NCBI RefSeq assembly: GCF_002261225.1
Contig: NZ_NEVM01000005.1
Location: forward strand, 1,860,001 to 1,924,000
Direction of reading: 5' to 3'
Origin: Bordetella genomosp. 10
GTDB lineage: Bacteria; Pseudomonadota; Gammaproteobacteria; Burkholderiales; Burkholderiaceae_B
DNA: 64,000 nt
Position numbers and translations under genes: made by a program. Under the pieces are notes generated by a model. The model was not told where the DNA came from. It worked only from the letters and a program-made list of their open reading frames with translations, and ran no database searches. This document shows positions 16,881-25,315 of the stretch, piece by piece; position 1 is the stretch's first letter, and each line of letters begins with the position of its first letter.

Positions 16881-17800
16881 GCGGGCCTCCTGCGCGGGTT
16901 CAGGACATCGCGCAGGCGATCCCCGACCAGGTTGATGGACACGATGGCGACCAGCAGCACCATGCCGGGATAGAAGCTGATCCAGTACATGCCGGACAGC
17001 ATGTACTGGTACCCGTTGGCGATCAGCAGCCCCAGGCTGGGCTCGGTGACCGGCACGCCCAGTCCCAGGAAGGACAGCGTGGCCTCCAGCGCGATCGCCC
17101 TGGCGATCTGGATGGTCATGATGACGATGATGGGCGGCAGGCAGTTCGGCAGCAGGTGGCGGAAGACAATGCGCCAGCGCGACAGCACCAGGCCCTGCGC
17201 CGCCTCGACGTATTCCTTGCCTCGCTCCACCAGCGCCGCGCTGCGGGCGGCGCGGGCATAGGTGGCCCATTCGACGATGACCAGGGCCAGCACCACGTTC
17301 ATGACGCTCTTGCCCAGCAGGGCCAGGATCATCAGCGCCACCAGGATGGCGGGAAAGGAAAGCTGCAGGTCGACCAGGCGCATCAGCAGGGTTTCCAGCC
17401 GGCCGCGCGCGTAGGCGGCCAGGATGCCGATGGACGTTCCCGCCAGCGCGGCCAGCAGGGCCGAGACGATGCCCACGCCCAGGGAAATGCGCAGGCCATA
17501 GAACATGCCGGACAGCATGTCGCGGCCCTGGTCGTCCGTGCCCAGCCAGTAGCGGCCGCCGTCCATGCTCTCGGCGCCGGGCGGCAGGCGCGCGTCCATG
17601 ATGGAAATCTGGCCCAGGTCGTAGGGATTCTGGGGAGAGATCCAGGGCGCCAGGATGGCGACCAGGGCCAGCAGGATGAAAACCGCCAGCGCGAGGACCG
17701 CCAGGCGCGACCGGGCGAACGCCGCGAACACGGCGAGGCGCCGCATGGCGTCCGTGTCCGGCGGCTCGGCCGCCGGCGCATTGAGCGAGGGCGCTTCCAT
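16877..17800 (-). CDS. Peptide ABC transporter permease (DppC type)
   Basis: 307 residues with six membrane helices, an N-terminal soluble tail and the permease coupling loop EYVEAAQGLVLSRWRIVFRHLLPN (EAA motif region). LGTDDQGRDMLS is the DppC-family start of the domain. Shares one base with the dppB stop (TAATG) and 4 bp with dppD. Inner-membrane partner of the DppB-like protein. Confidence 0.93.
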   Translation of the reverse strand: MEAPSLNAPAAEPPDTDAMRRLAVFAAFARSRLAVLALAVFILLALVAILAPWISPQNPYDLGQISIMDARLPPGAESMDGGRYWLGTDDQGRDMLSGMFYGLRISLGVGIVSALLAALAGTSIGILAAYARGRLETLLMRLVDLQLSFPAILVALMILALLGKSVMNVVLALVIVEWATYARAARSAALVERGKEYVEAAQGLVLSRWRIVFRHLLPNCLPPIIVIMTIQIARAIALEATLSFLGLGVPVTEPSLGLLIANGYQYMLSGMYWISFYPGMVLLVAIVSINLVGDRLRDVLNPRRRPA

Positions 17801-18777
17801 TACTGCTCCCCTTCATTGAGCCGGATGCGGGGATCCAGCACGGTATAGAGAAAATCGACGACGAGATTGGTCGTGACGAAGACCATCACGATCACCATCA
17901 GGTAGGCCACGATCACCGGGCGGTCCAGCGAATTGATGCTGTCGATGATCAGCTTGCCCATGCCGGGCCACGAGTAGATGCTTTCGGTGACGACGGAGAA
18001 CGCGATCACCGAGCCGAACTCCATGCCCACCACCGTCACCACGGGAATCATCAGGTTCTTCAGCACGTGAACGAAGATGACCCGCGTTTCGGAGAGGCCC
18101 TTGGCCCGCGCGAACTTGATGTATTCCTGCGGCAGCACTTCGGCCACGCCGGCGCGCGTCAGGCGCAGCACCAGCGAGATATTGAAGAGCGACAGGTTCA
18201 ACGCGGGCAGTATCAGGTGGCGCAGGCCGTCCGCCGTCAGGAAGGACCACTGGATGCCGAACAGGGCCGCCGTTTCCCCGCGCCCGCCGGTGGGAAGCCA
18301 GCCGAGCTCGACCGAGAACACCAGGATGAACATGATGCCGACCCAGAACGTGGGCAGCGAGAAGCCCAGGATGCTGAACGCCATCGTGCCCTTGGCCAGC
18401 GGCGATTCCGGCGCCAGGCCGGCGAACAGGCCCAGGGGGATGCCGATCACGACGGACAGCAGGACGGCGCAGATCGCCAGCTCCAGGGTGGCCGGCATGC
18501 GCTCGAAGATCAGGTGTATGGCGGGTTGGCTATAGACGAAGCTGGTGCCCAGGTTGCCGTGCAGCGCCGATCCCAGGAAGGCGAAGTACTGCCGCCATAG
18601 CGGCAGATCCAGACCTAGCTGGGCGATGATGCGCGCGCGGTCCTGTTGCGTGGAGTCCGGCGAAATCAGGATGTCCACCGGATTGCCCAGCACGTTGGTG
18701 GCGATGAAGACGATCACGCTCATGGCGAGCATGACCAGACAGGCCTGCCACAACCTGCGAAATATCCAGACGATCAT
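17800..18777 (-). CDS. Peptide ABC transporter permease (DppB type)
   Basis: 325 residues, six membrane helices, starting MIVWIFRRLWQA as DppB proteins do; GIPLGLFAGL and EYIKFARAKGLSETRVIF (EAA loop) are family segments. It follows the gamma-glutamyltransferase-like gene by 10 bp. With DppC, DppD and DppF it makes a full importer for peptides or peptide-like compounds delivered by the binding protein at 21319-22902. Confidence 0.93.
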   Translation of the reverse strand: MIVWIFRRLWQACLVMLAMSVIVFIATNVLGNPVDILISPDSTQQDRARIIAQLGLDLPLWRQYFAFLGSALHGNLGTSFVYSQPAIHLIFERMPATLELAICAVLLSVVIGIPLGLFAGLAPESPLAKGTMAFSILGFSLPTFWVGIMFILVFSVELGWLPTGGRGETAALFGIQWSFLTADGLRHLILPALNLSLFNISLVLRLTRAGVAEVLPQEYIKFARAKGLSETRVIFVHVLKNLMIPVVTVVGMEFGSVIAFSVVTESIYSWPGMGKLIIDSINSLDRPVIVAYLMVIVMVFVTTNLVVDFLYTVLDPRIRLNEGEQ

Positions 18778-18787
18778 AGGGATAGGC

Positions 18788-20395
18788 TCAAGTCACCGAG
18801 TAGGCGCAGCCGTCGCGCTGGGGATCCGCGGCGCCCTTGCAGGCGTCGCCGTCGATGCGGATGCCGTGGAGCGCGGCGTAGGGATAGCTGGTCGGCGAGC
18901 GCTTGACCTCGTAGCCCTCGGCCTGCAGGCGGTCCGTGACGCTGCGCCGGACGCGGTTGCTCACTTCGATCGCGTTGGAGACGGCCGTGATGCGGGGCGC
19001 GCTGACGGCCTCGATCATGGACATGTCGAAGTCCAGGACATTCATCAGGCCCTGCGCCACCGAGGGCGCGATGTAGGTCCCGCCGGGAGCCCCCAGGACG
19101 ACGAACGGACGGTCGTCCTTGAAGACGATGGTGGGGGCCGCCGAACTGGCCCGGCGCTTGCCCGGCGCGATCGACGACGCCCGGCCCGGACGCGGGTCGA
19201 AACGCGCCATGGTCCCGTTGTACATGAACCCCAGGCCGCGGGTGATGGCGCCGGACGGGCTGCCCAGGGTGTGCGTCATGGCGACGGCGTTGCCCTGCTT
19301 GTCGACGACGGAGATGTGGGTGGTCTCGCGCTGCGATACGTCCAGGCGGGTCACCTTGGCCCGCTTGCCGTCGGCGATGCCGCGCGCCAGTTCCTCGCAA
19401 TAGGACCTGGACAGCAACTTCTCCACCGGCACGTCGACGTACAGGGGGTCGCCCATGTAGAGGTCCTTGTCCACGGTCATCAGCTTGATCGCCTCGGCCA
19501 GCGTGCGCACGTGGTCGTAGGAGCCGTGCTCCATGGCGCCGACGTCGAAGTTCTCCATGATGTGCAGCAGTTGCAGCATCGAGATGCCGCTGCCGGGAGG
19601 CGGGCTGGTCGAAATGCGATGGCCGCGGTACTCGCCCCATAGCGGCTGGGTCACGCTCAGCGCGTACTCGGCGAGGTCCTTGCGGCCGATGAGGCCGCCG
19701 TTCGCGGCGAAATCGTCGGCGATCTGCGCGGCCAGTTCGCCATGGTAGAAATCGTCCGGCCCCAGGCGGGCCAGGCGCTCCAGCGTGTTCGCCATTTCAC
19801 GGTTCACGACGATGTCGCCGATCTCCTTGAGCGACCCGTCGGCGCGGAAATAGACCTCGCGCCCGGTCTGGCTGAAGGCCAGCTTGTCGCGCGTGTTGGC
19901 GAGATGGGCCTTGCTCTGGTTCTGCGACCAGTACCAATGCACGTGCGGGCGCACCATGAAGCCCTTGCGGGCGTAATCGATGGCCGGCTGGATGAGATCG
20001 GCCCAATCGAAGGTGCCGTAGTGCGACAGGGCATGCGCATAGCCCTTGACGCTGCCCGGCGTACAGACGGCCAGGTAGCCGATTTCGCTGATGTTCCCTT
20101 CCAGGATGTAGCCGAAGCCGTCGCTGGACTGGCCGACCAGCTTGTCGACCCACATGTCCGGCGTGCAGGCGAGCGGCGCGCGGGCGTAGAACTCCAGGAT
20201 CTCGTGGATGCCCTTGCCCGGCATGTAGACCTGCATCGAGCCGAATCCGCCGATGCCCGCCATCTGCGGGTCGACGACGCCTTGCACGAATGCGCAGGCC
20301 AATGCCGCATCCACCGCATTGCCGCCGCGGGCAAGGACTTCCGCGCCCGCTTCGGCGGCTTCGGGCTGGGCCGCGACGATGACACCGTTCTTCAT
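18788..20395 (-). CDS. Gamma-glutamyltransferase family hydrolase, no signal peptide
   Basis: 535 residues. The self-cleavage nucleophile is T358 in ETTHISVVD, matching DTTHYSVVD of GGT enzymes; PPPGSGISMLQLL and LGAPGGTYIAPSVAQ are the substrate-pocket segments. GGTs cut gamma-glutamyl amide bonds; many relatives are acylases. Classical GGT is exported, but here the protein starts MKNGVIVAAQPEAAEAG with no signal peptide, so it should act on compounds already imported by the adjacent ABC system. Lies 3 bp after the alpha/beta hydrolase gene. Confidence 0.9.
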   Translation of the reverse strand: MKNGVIVAAQPEAAEAGAEVLARGGNAVDAALACAFVQGVVDPQMAGIGGFGSMQVYMPGKGIHEILEFYARAPLACTPDMWVDKLVGQSSDGFGYILEGNISEIGYLAVCTPGSVKGYAHALSHYGTFDWADLIQPAIDYARKGFMVRPHVHWYWSQNQSKAHLANTRDKLAFSQTGREVYFRADGSLKEIGDIVVNREMANTLERLARLGPDDFYHGELAAQIADDFAANGGLIGRKDLAEYALSVTQPLWGEYRGHRISTSPPPGSGISMLQLLHIMENFDVGAMEHGSYDHVRTLAEAIKLMTVDKDLYMGDPLYVDVPVEKLLSRSYCEELARGIADGKRAKVTRLDVSQRETTHISVVDKQGNAVAMTHTLGSPSGAITRGLGFMYNGTMARFDPRPGRASSIAPGKRRASSAAPTIVFKDDRPFVVLGAPGGTYIAPSVAQGLMNVLDFDMSMIEAVSAPRITAVSNAIEVSNRVRRSVTDRLQAEGYEVKRSPTSYPYAALHGIRIDGDACKGAADPQRDGCAYSVT

Positions 20396-20398
20396 GGA

Positions 20399-21244
20399 TT
20401 ACCCCTTGCGGCGCGACGCCAGAACCTTGGCCAGGAATTCCTGCACGTACGGAACGGCCTTCATGCGGTCGTGCGCCATGTTGGGCACGACGTCCAGCGT
20501 GACGTCGACGCCGGCGCCGCGGAACGATTCGCACAGGGCGCGGGCCCGTTCCGGGCGGGTGCGTCCGGCGTCGTTGGCACCTTCCATGTAATAGCGGCCG
20601 CCGGGCTTGTGGGTGATTTCCCAGGTTTCGAGGTCGGCCTCGCCGACGACGATCTGCACGGGCACGCGGGCCAGCGCCTCCTTGTCGAAGGCGACGCCGA
20701 ACTGCGCCTGGAGGTCGCCCACGCCGACCCACCATTTCTTGCCGGTATCGAGGAGGGTGACCGAGCCCGGCGCGCCGATGCAGGCCGCCCAGAGCTTGCG
20801 CGGATGCAGGATCGCGAAGCGGTGCGTGAAATGCCCGCCGCCGGAGAAGCCGAACATCGCGAAGGTGCCCCAGTCCTGGCCGTACCTGGCGGCGACCTCG
20901 TCGACCATGTCCAGGACGAGCTGGTCGTAGCGGATGTCGCCTTCCTTCAGGTACTTGTAGCCGCTGCGTTCGTCATCGCCCAGGACGCCGATGGGAAACA
21001 GCGGGCACAGGATGGCGACCCGGTTCCAGTGGCCGAACTCGGCATAGCCGTCGCGGAAATCCAGGAAGGAGCTGCGGCTCGTGCCATGGATGGCGACCAG
21101 CAGGTCGACCTTCTCCCCGTCGCCGACGCAAGGCGGGACGTACATGACATAGGAGAAGCGGGGGTCTTTCTTGCTGGCGAAAATGGCCGTCTTGCCGAGC
21201 CCGTAGAACTTGCCGGCCTTCTGGTCTTGATCCTTGTCGGACAT
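20399..21244 (-). CDS. Alpha/beta hydrolase (esterase/peptidase-like)
   Basis: 281 residues. Nucleophile elbow GFSGGG with S134; oxyanion region LLVAIHGTSRS; a candidate catalytic His in NMAHDRM near the C-terminus. No signal peptide. Could be a peptidase, amidase or feruloyl-esterase-like enzyme; the sequence does not decide. It is the second gene of the peptide operon, 74 bp after the binding protein and 3 bp before the GGT gene, so cleavage of an imported conjugate is likely. Confidence 0.85.
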   Translation of the reverse strand: MSDKDQDQKAGKFYGLGKTAIFASKKDPRFSYVMYVPPCVGDGEKVDLLVAIHGTSRSSFLDFRDGYAEFGHWNRVAILCPLFPIGVLGDDERSGYKYLKEGDIRYDQLVLDMVDEVAARYGQDWGTFAMFGFSGGGHFTHRFAILHPRKLWAACIGAPGSVTLLDTGKKWWVGVGDLQAQFGVAFDKEALARVPVQIVVGEADLETWEITHKPGGRYYMEGANDAGRTRPERARALCESFRGAGVDVTLDVVPNMAHDRMKAVPYVQEFLAKVLASRRKG

Positions 21245-21318
21245 TGCGGAATCTCTCGATGGAAATGAGGGCGGCGCGCGGGCGCCGCCGGAGGACGATG
21301 GACGTCAGGCCTTGGGCT

Positions 21319-22902
21319 TCAAGCCTTGGTGACGCCCATCGCCAGCGTGTATTGGTCGACACGCGTTTCGTAGTTGATGCCCTTGCGGGCGGCCAGCACG
21401 AGCACTTCGTTGTGCAGGGGCAGCAGGACGTTGTGGTCGAACACCATGTCGCAGGCCTGCGCCAGCATGGCCTCGCGCTTCTTGTCGTCCATCGTGGACT
21501 TGGCTTCGAGCACGAGCTTGTCCAGTTCCGGATTCGAATAGCGGCCATAGTTGCTGGCGCCGGTTCCCGCCTTGGCGTCGAAGGACACGGCCGTCGCCAG
21601 CAGCGGGTTGGAGGTCTCGCCCGTGTTGGTGCCCCAGGAGCCCAGCATGAAGCTGTATTCGCCCTTGCTCAGGTGCGGGGCGTAGACCGACCAGGGCATG
21701 ACGTCGACGGTGGATTCGATGCCGATGCGCGTCAGGAACTGGGCCACGGCCTGCGCGATCGCCGCGTCGTTGATGTAGCGGTTGTTCGAGCTGTGGATGG
21801 TTAGCTTGAAGCCGTCCGGATACCCGGCCTGGGCCAGCAGGGCCTTGGCGCCCTTCGGGTCGTACGCGACCGGCTTGATCCGGGTCGACGCCCCGAACGT
21901 GCCGGGCTGCACGTACTGGTCGGCCAGCACGGCGTTGCCGCTCATGACCCGGCTGACGATGAGGTCCCGGTTGATGGCCTTGGCGAAGGCCAGGCGCACG
22001 CGTTCGTCCTTGAACGGGTTGCGCGGCAGCGGCTTGCCGCTTTTGTCCGTAGCGTAGGGGGTGACGTCGCGCCCCTCGTCCATGGCCATGTAGACCATGC
22101 GCGAGGACACGCCGCGAATGATGTGCTTGTTGCCGCTTTGCTGGACCCGCGCGATCCCCTCGGACGGCACCGTCTCGATGAGGTCGCAATCGCCGCCGAG
22201 CAGCGCGGCCAGCCGCGCGCCGGGATCGGTGACGATGCGCAGCACGACGTTCTCGAACTGCGGCGCCGGCCCCCAGTAGCGCGGATTGCGGACCAGCACG
22301 ACACGGCTTTCCGGCACGTATTCCTTCAGCAGGTAGGGGCCCGTGCCGATGGCCGCCTTGCCGGAATTGAAGTCGGCGCTGGGCGCCTGCGCGTACTGCT
22401 TGCTGATGATGCGGATGCGGCTCAGGGAATTGAGCAGGAGCGGGTCCGGCTGGTGCGTCTTGATGATCAGCTTGCCCGGCTCGGGCACCGACATGTCGGC
22501 GATGGAGCGCGTGTAGGTCGTGAAGGGAGCGACGCTGGTCAGGACCCCGACCCGCTTGATGGAGGCGATCGCGTCCTCGCCGGTGAATGGCGTGCCGTCG
22601 GAGAAGACCGCTTTCGGGTTGAGGGTGAACTCCCAGGTCGTGTCGTCGATCAGGCGCCAGGAGGACGCCAGGCCCGGCTTGGACTGGGATTTCGCGTCAT
22701 TGGTCACCAGCGCATCGTAGATATGCATGGCCACCGCATTATTCGGCGCGTTGCTTTGCAGGTGCGGATCGAGGGTGGTGGGCGGGCCTGCCATACCGAT
22801 GGTCAGCGGCTTTTCCTGGGCAAAGACCAATGGGCTGAAGGATCCGGCGGCGGCGAGCGCCGTCGTGTTCGCCAGGAAGCGGCGGCGACTGGGTGAGCGC
22901 AT
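21319..22902 (-). CDS. Peptide/nickel-type ABC transporter substrate-binding protein (DppA/SBP_bac_5)
   Basis: 527 residues from ATG 22902; the longer open frame upstream runs into the promoter region. The N-terminus has MRSPSRRRFLANTTALAAAG, a good twin-arginine signal. Family markers: TTLDPHLQSNAPNNAV, WEFTLNPKAVFSDGTPFTGEDA and ACDMVFDHNVLLPL. Periplasmic receptor for the DppBCDF transporter encoded downstream and first gene of the eight-gene operon. Tat export of such a binding protein is less usual than Sec and implies folding before export. Confidence 0.92.
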   Translation of the reverse strand: MRSPSRRRFLANTTALAAAGSFSPLVFAQEKPLTIGMAGPPTTLDPHLQSNAPNNAVAMHIYDALVTNDAKSQSKPGLASSWRLIDDTTWEFTLNPKAVFSDGTPFTGEDAIASIKRVGVLTSVAPFTTYTRSIADMSVPEPGKLIIKTHQPDPLLLNSLSRIRIISKQYAQAPSADFNSGKAAIGTGPYLLKEYVPESRVVLVRNPRYWGPAPQFENVVLRIVTDPGARLAALLGGDCDLIETVPSEGIARVQQSGNKHIIRGVSSRMVYMAMDEGRDVTPYATDKSGKPLPRNPFKDERVRLAFAKAINRDLIVSRVMSGNAVLADQYVQPGTFGASTRIKPVAYDPKGAKALLAQAGYPDGFKLTIHSSNNRYINDAAIAQAVAQFLTRIGIESTVDVMPWSVYAPHLSKGEYSFMLGSWGTNTGETSNPLLATAVSFDAKAGTGASNYGRYSNPELDKLVLEAKSTMDDKKREAMLAQACDMVFDHNVLLPLHNEVLVLAARKGINYETRVDQYTLAMGVTKA

Positions 22903-23025
22903 GCTTTTCTCTTCTAGGTATTGAAACGGAGCGGGTGGGCTGCCGCCTGTCCAGGTCGAACCGGCAGGCGGGAAGGGCTTCATGGTCGCGCTACGAGGCC
23001 GACACTGGCAACTTAGGAGATACCC

Positions 23026-23044
23026 TGTATCGGTAATCGATACA
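23026..23044. promoter_or_regulatory. Inverted repeat, probable IclR operator
   Basis: TGTATCG-gtaat-CGATACA, perfect 7-bp arms with a 5-base spacer, in the gap between the peptide operon and the divergent IclR gene. It covers the place expected for the -35 element of the IclR promoter (a TATAAT follows at 23061-23066). The position fits autorepression plus control of the divergent operon. Confidence 0.6.
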
Positions 23045-23060
23045 AAAATGGGCTGGCGGG

Positions 23061-23066
23061 TATAAT
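23061..23066 (+). promoter_or_regulatory. -10 element of the IclR gene
   Basis: A perfect TATAAT, 47 bp before the IclR ATG. The hexamer 17 bp upstream (CGATAC) is a poor -35 and lies inside the inverted repeat. Confidence 0.5.
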
Positions 23067-23112
23067 CCGCGGCAATGGCCGGTCGGCCGGTCCCTCCAGG
23101 CAAAAGCGTCCT

Positions 23113-23892
23113 ATGTCCCTTCCCCCCTCGTCTTCAAATCGTTCCGGCTACACGATCGAATCCGTGCGCACCGCGATGGATCTGCTCTTTTCCGTATGCG
23201 GCCAACCCGATCTCGGCGTGACGGAGCTGGCCCGCAAGAACGGCCTGGGGAAGGCGCGCGCCTACCGCCTGTTGCGCACGCTGGAGGAATGCGGACTCGT
23301 GAAGCGGACCGAGGAGCAGCGCTTTCGGCTGGGCCATGCGGCGCTGCTCGTGGGCAGCGCGGCGACCGCGCAGATCAACCTGGCGAACCTGGCCGCGGCG
23401 GAACTCGCCCGCGTGGGGGAAGCGGTGCAGGAAAGCACGCAGCTTCGCATCCGCGAAGGCGACGAGTCGGTCTGCATAGGAAGCTGGGAGCCCAACCGCG
23501 ATCTTCGCGTCCATATCGTCCTAGGTCGCCGCCGACGCCTGGGCCTGGGCTCCAACAAGGCCCTGCTGGCCTTCGAGAGCGCCGACGAAATCGAGAGCAC
23601 GCTGGATCGCCTCTATGCGGCCAGCGATATGCCGGTGCCGCGCGAGGTATTGCGCGCCAGGCTCGACGAGGCGCGCCGCAACGGCTATTGCATCAGCCGC
23701 GGCGAAGTGTCCGAGCACCTGGTGAGCATGTCGGTGCCGGTATACGCGAAAGGCAGGAAACCGGTGGCGGCATTGAACATCTCCGCGCCGGCGATACGCA
23801 TGAGCGAAGAGCGAATCCGCTACGGGATAGAGCAACTGCTGGAAGCGTCGGCGCGGCTATCCGCGAAGCTGGGTTGCGAGCAGGCGGCGTAG
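23113..23892 (+). CDS. IclR-family transcriptional regulator
   Basis: 259 residues. N-terminal winged helix (about 13-75) with YTIESVRTAMDLLF and LGKARAYRLLRTLEECGLV; C-terminal IclR effector domain with SRGEVSEHLVSMSVPV and KPVAALNISAP. Divergent from the peptide/GGT operon and probably its regulator, responding to a small carboxylate or amino-acid-like effector. The palindrome at 23026-23044 between the two is the likely binding site. Confidence 0.92.
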   Translation: MSLPPSSSNRSGYTIESVRTAMDLLFSVCGQPDLGVTELARKNGLGKARAYRLLRTLEECGLVKRTEEQRFRLGHAALLVGSAATAQINLANLAAAELARVGEAVQESTQLRIREGDESVCIGSWEPNRDLRVHIVLGRRRRLGLGSNKALLAFESADEIESTLDRLYAASDMPVPREVLRARLDEARRNGYCISRGEVSEHLVSMSVPVYAKGRKPVAALNISAPAIRMSEERIRYGIEQLLEASARLSAKLGCEQAA

Positions 23893-23957
23893 GCGCGGTC
23901 AAGGCGCGCGCGCAAGCCGGCGGCACGCATGCCGATGGCCTCTCGACACCGCAAGCC

Positions 23958-24521
23958 TCAACGCGATCGCAGCAGATGGCGGCGCTCCGACCAGTGGTTC
24001 ATCGCCGCGCACGCCAGCAATAGCGCGCTGGTCACGAAGAAGACGTGAGGCAATCCCATATGGATGCCAATCGCCCCGCCCAGCAAGGGCCCCGCAACCT
24101 GCCCCGAAAATTGCGCGGATTGAAGATAACCGAGCGCCGATCCCGAATGGCCTTCATTGACGGACTGGCGGATCAGCTTCGCCACCGAAGGCAGCAGTCC
24201 GGCAAGCGTCGCCCCCATGACGCCTCGAAGCAAGGCAAGCTGCCACCACGCTTTGACGAAGGCCTGCGGAAGCAGGACCAGTGAGGTCGCCACCAGGCAT
24301 CCGACGATGACTTTCCTGCTGCCGATTCGATCGAAGGCGATTGCCGACCACTTGACCACGTCGTCCGCGGACTTTGCGCCCAGTTGCTGGACATACAACG
24401 GAAGAAAAGGCAGCAGCATGCTCAAGCTGACCAGCGTCGTGAAAGAACCAAAAACACAAACCGCGAGGTTTTTCTTCCAATACGACGCATTGCGTTCCGC
24501 ATAGCCGAGTGCCGAGGTCAT
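23958..24521 (-). pseudogene. MFS transporter (MdtG-like) with large internal in-frame deletion
   Basis: 187 residues, under half of a normal MFS protein. Residues 1-62 (YWKKNLAVCVFGSFTT, LLPFLPLYVQQLG, VVKWSAIAF) match the start of MdtG-type transporters through the entry to helix 2. The next residues (DRIGSRKVIVGCLVA, LLRGVMGATLAGLLPSV, QVAGPLLGGAIG) match the loop after helix 8 to the end. Roughly 200 residues, helices 2 to 8, are missing without a frameshift. Not a working 12-helix carrier; a 5-6 helix product could still be made. It faces the IclR gene convergently. Confidence 0.75.
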
Positions 24522-24739
24522 GACCTACCAATCTTCCGAAATCCAGATAACCCGGAAGCTACGCGCAATCCTGAATCCTGAGAACCGAATTATGAAGATG
24601 CCGGCTATCTGCATTCGCGATAGCCAAAAAGCGAAAAGCGCGTCGATGGCGACCCTGGCTGGCTCGGCCGTGCCCGAGCTCCGAATGCCTCGAATCCCCC
24701 CTTCAACCACAACCTGTTGCCAAACGCCCCCACTATCTA

Positions 24740-24758
24740 GATAATTAAGATTCATTCC
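24740..24758. promoter_or_regulatory. Possible Fur box upstream of fecI
   Basis: GATAATTAAGATTCATTCC shares 11 of 19 positions with the classical Fur consensus and sits in an AT-rich patch 43 bp before the ECF sigma gene. Iron-repressed fecI genes normally carry such a site. A moderate match only. Confidence 0.4.
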
Positions 24759-24800
24759 TATTTAGATCAGAGGGCGTCCCTGGGCGCCGCCGCTCAGGCC

Positions 24801-25310
24801 ATGCCGGACCAGGCACATTTACCCAGCGTCGAGACGCTCTATTCCGATCATCACGGCTGGTTGCAGGGATGGTTGCGCCGCAAGCTGGGCAATCAATTCG
24901 ACGCGGCCGACCTGGCGCACGATACGTTCGTGCGCGTCCTGCGAAGCCGCGACCAGGACGTCATCCGCGAACCGCGCGCTTACCTGGCCACCGTGGCCAA
25001 CGGGCTGGTGGTCAGCCACTGGCGCCGCAAGGCGCTGGAGCATGCGTGGCTCGATACGCTGGCCGCGCAGCCGGAAGCGGTCGTTCCCTCGCCGGAGCAA
25101 CGGGCGTTGATCCTGGAAACGCTGGAGCAGATCGCCGCCCTGCTCGACGGGCTGCCCGACCGCGTGCGCGAGATTTTCCTGTTCTCCCAGATCGACGGGC
25201 TGACTTATCCACAGATCGCCAGCCGGCTCGGCATCACGGTCAACATCGTGCAGAAGGCCATGACCCGCGCCGTCGCGCAGTGCTACAAGGCGCTCTACCT
25301 GCATGGCTGA
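24801..25310 (+). CDS. fecI: FecI-type ECF RNA polymerase sigma factor
   Basis: 169 residues, region 2 (AADLAHDTFVRVLR, RAYLATVANGLVVSHWRR) and region 4 (LDGLPDRVREIFLFSQIDGLTYPQIASRLGITVNIVQKAMTRA), as in iron-starvation sigma factors. It directs RNA polymerase to the receptor promoter when the outer-membrane receptor, loaded with ferric siderophore, signals through FecR. The fecR gene starts 5 bp later and the receptor follows. Confidence 0.93.
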   Translation: MPDQAHLPSVETLYSDHHGWLQGWLRRKLGNQFDAADLAHDTFVRVLRSRDQDVIREPRAYLATVANGLVVSHWRRKALEHAWLDTLAAQPEAVVPSPEQRALILETLEQIAALLDGLPDRVREIFLFSQIDGLTYPQIASRLGITVNIVQKAMTRAVAQCYKALYLHG

Positions 25311-25315
25311 CCTGA

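Noticed and set aside
16881..17816. Upstream extension of the dppD frame through the dppC gene
   Set aside because: The extension is the out-of-phase reading of the permease; the family N-terminus and ATGA junction put the start at 16880.
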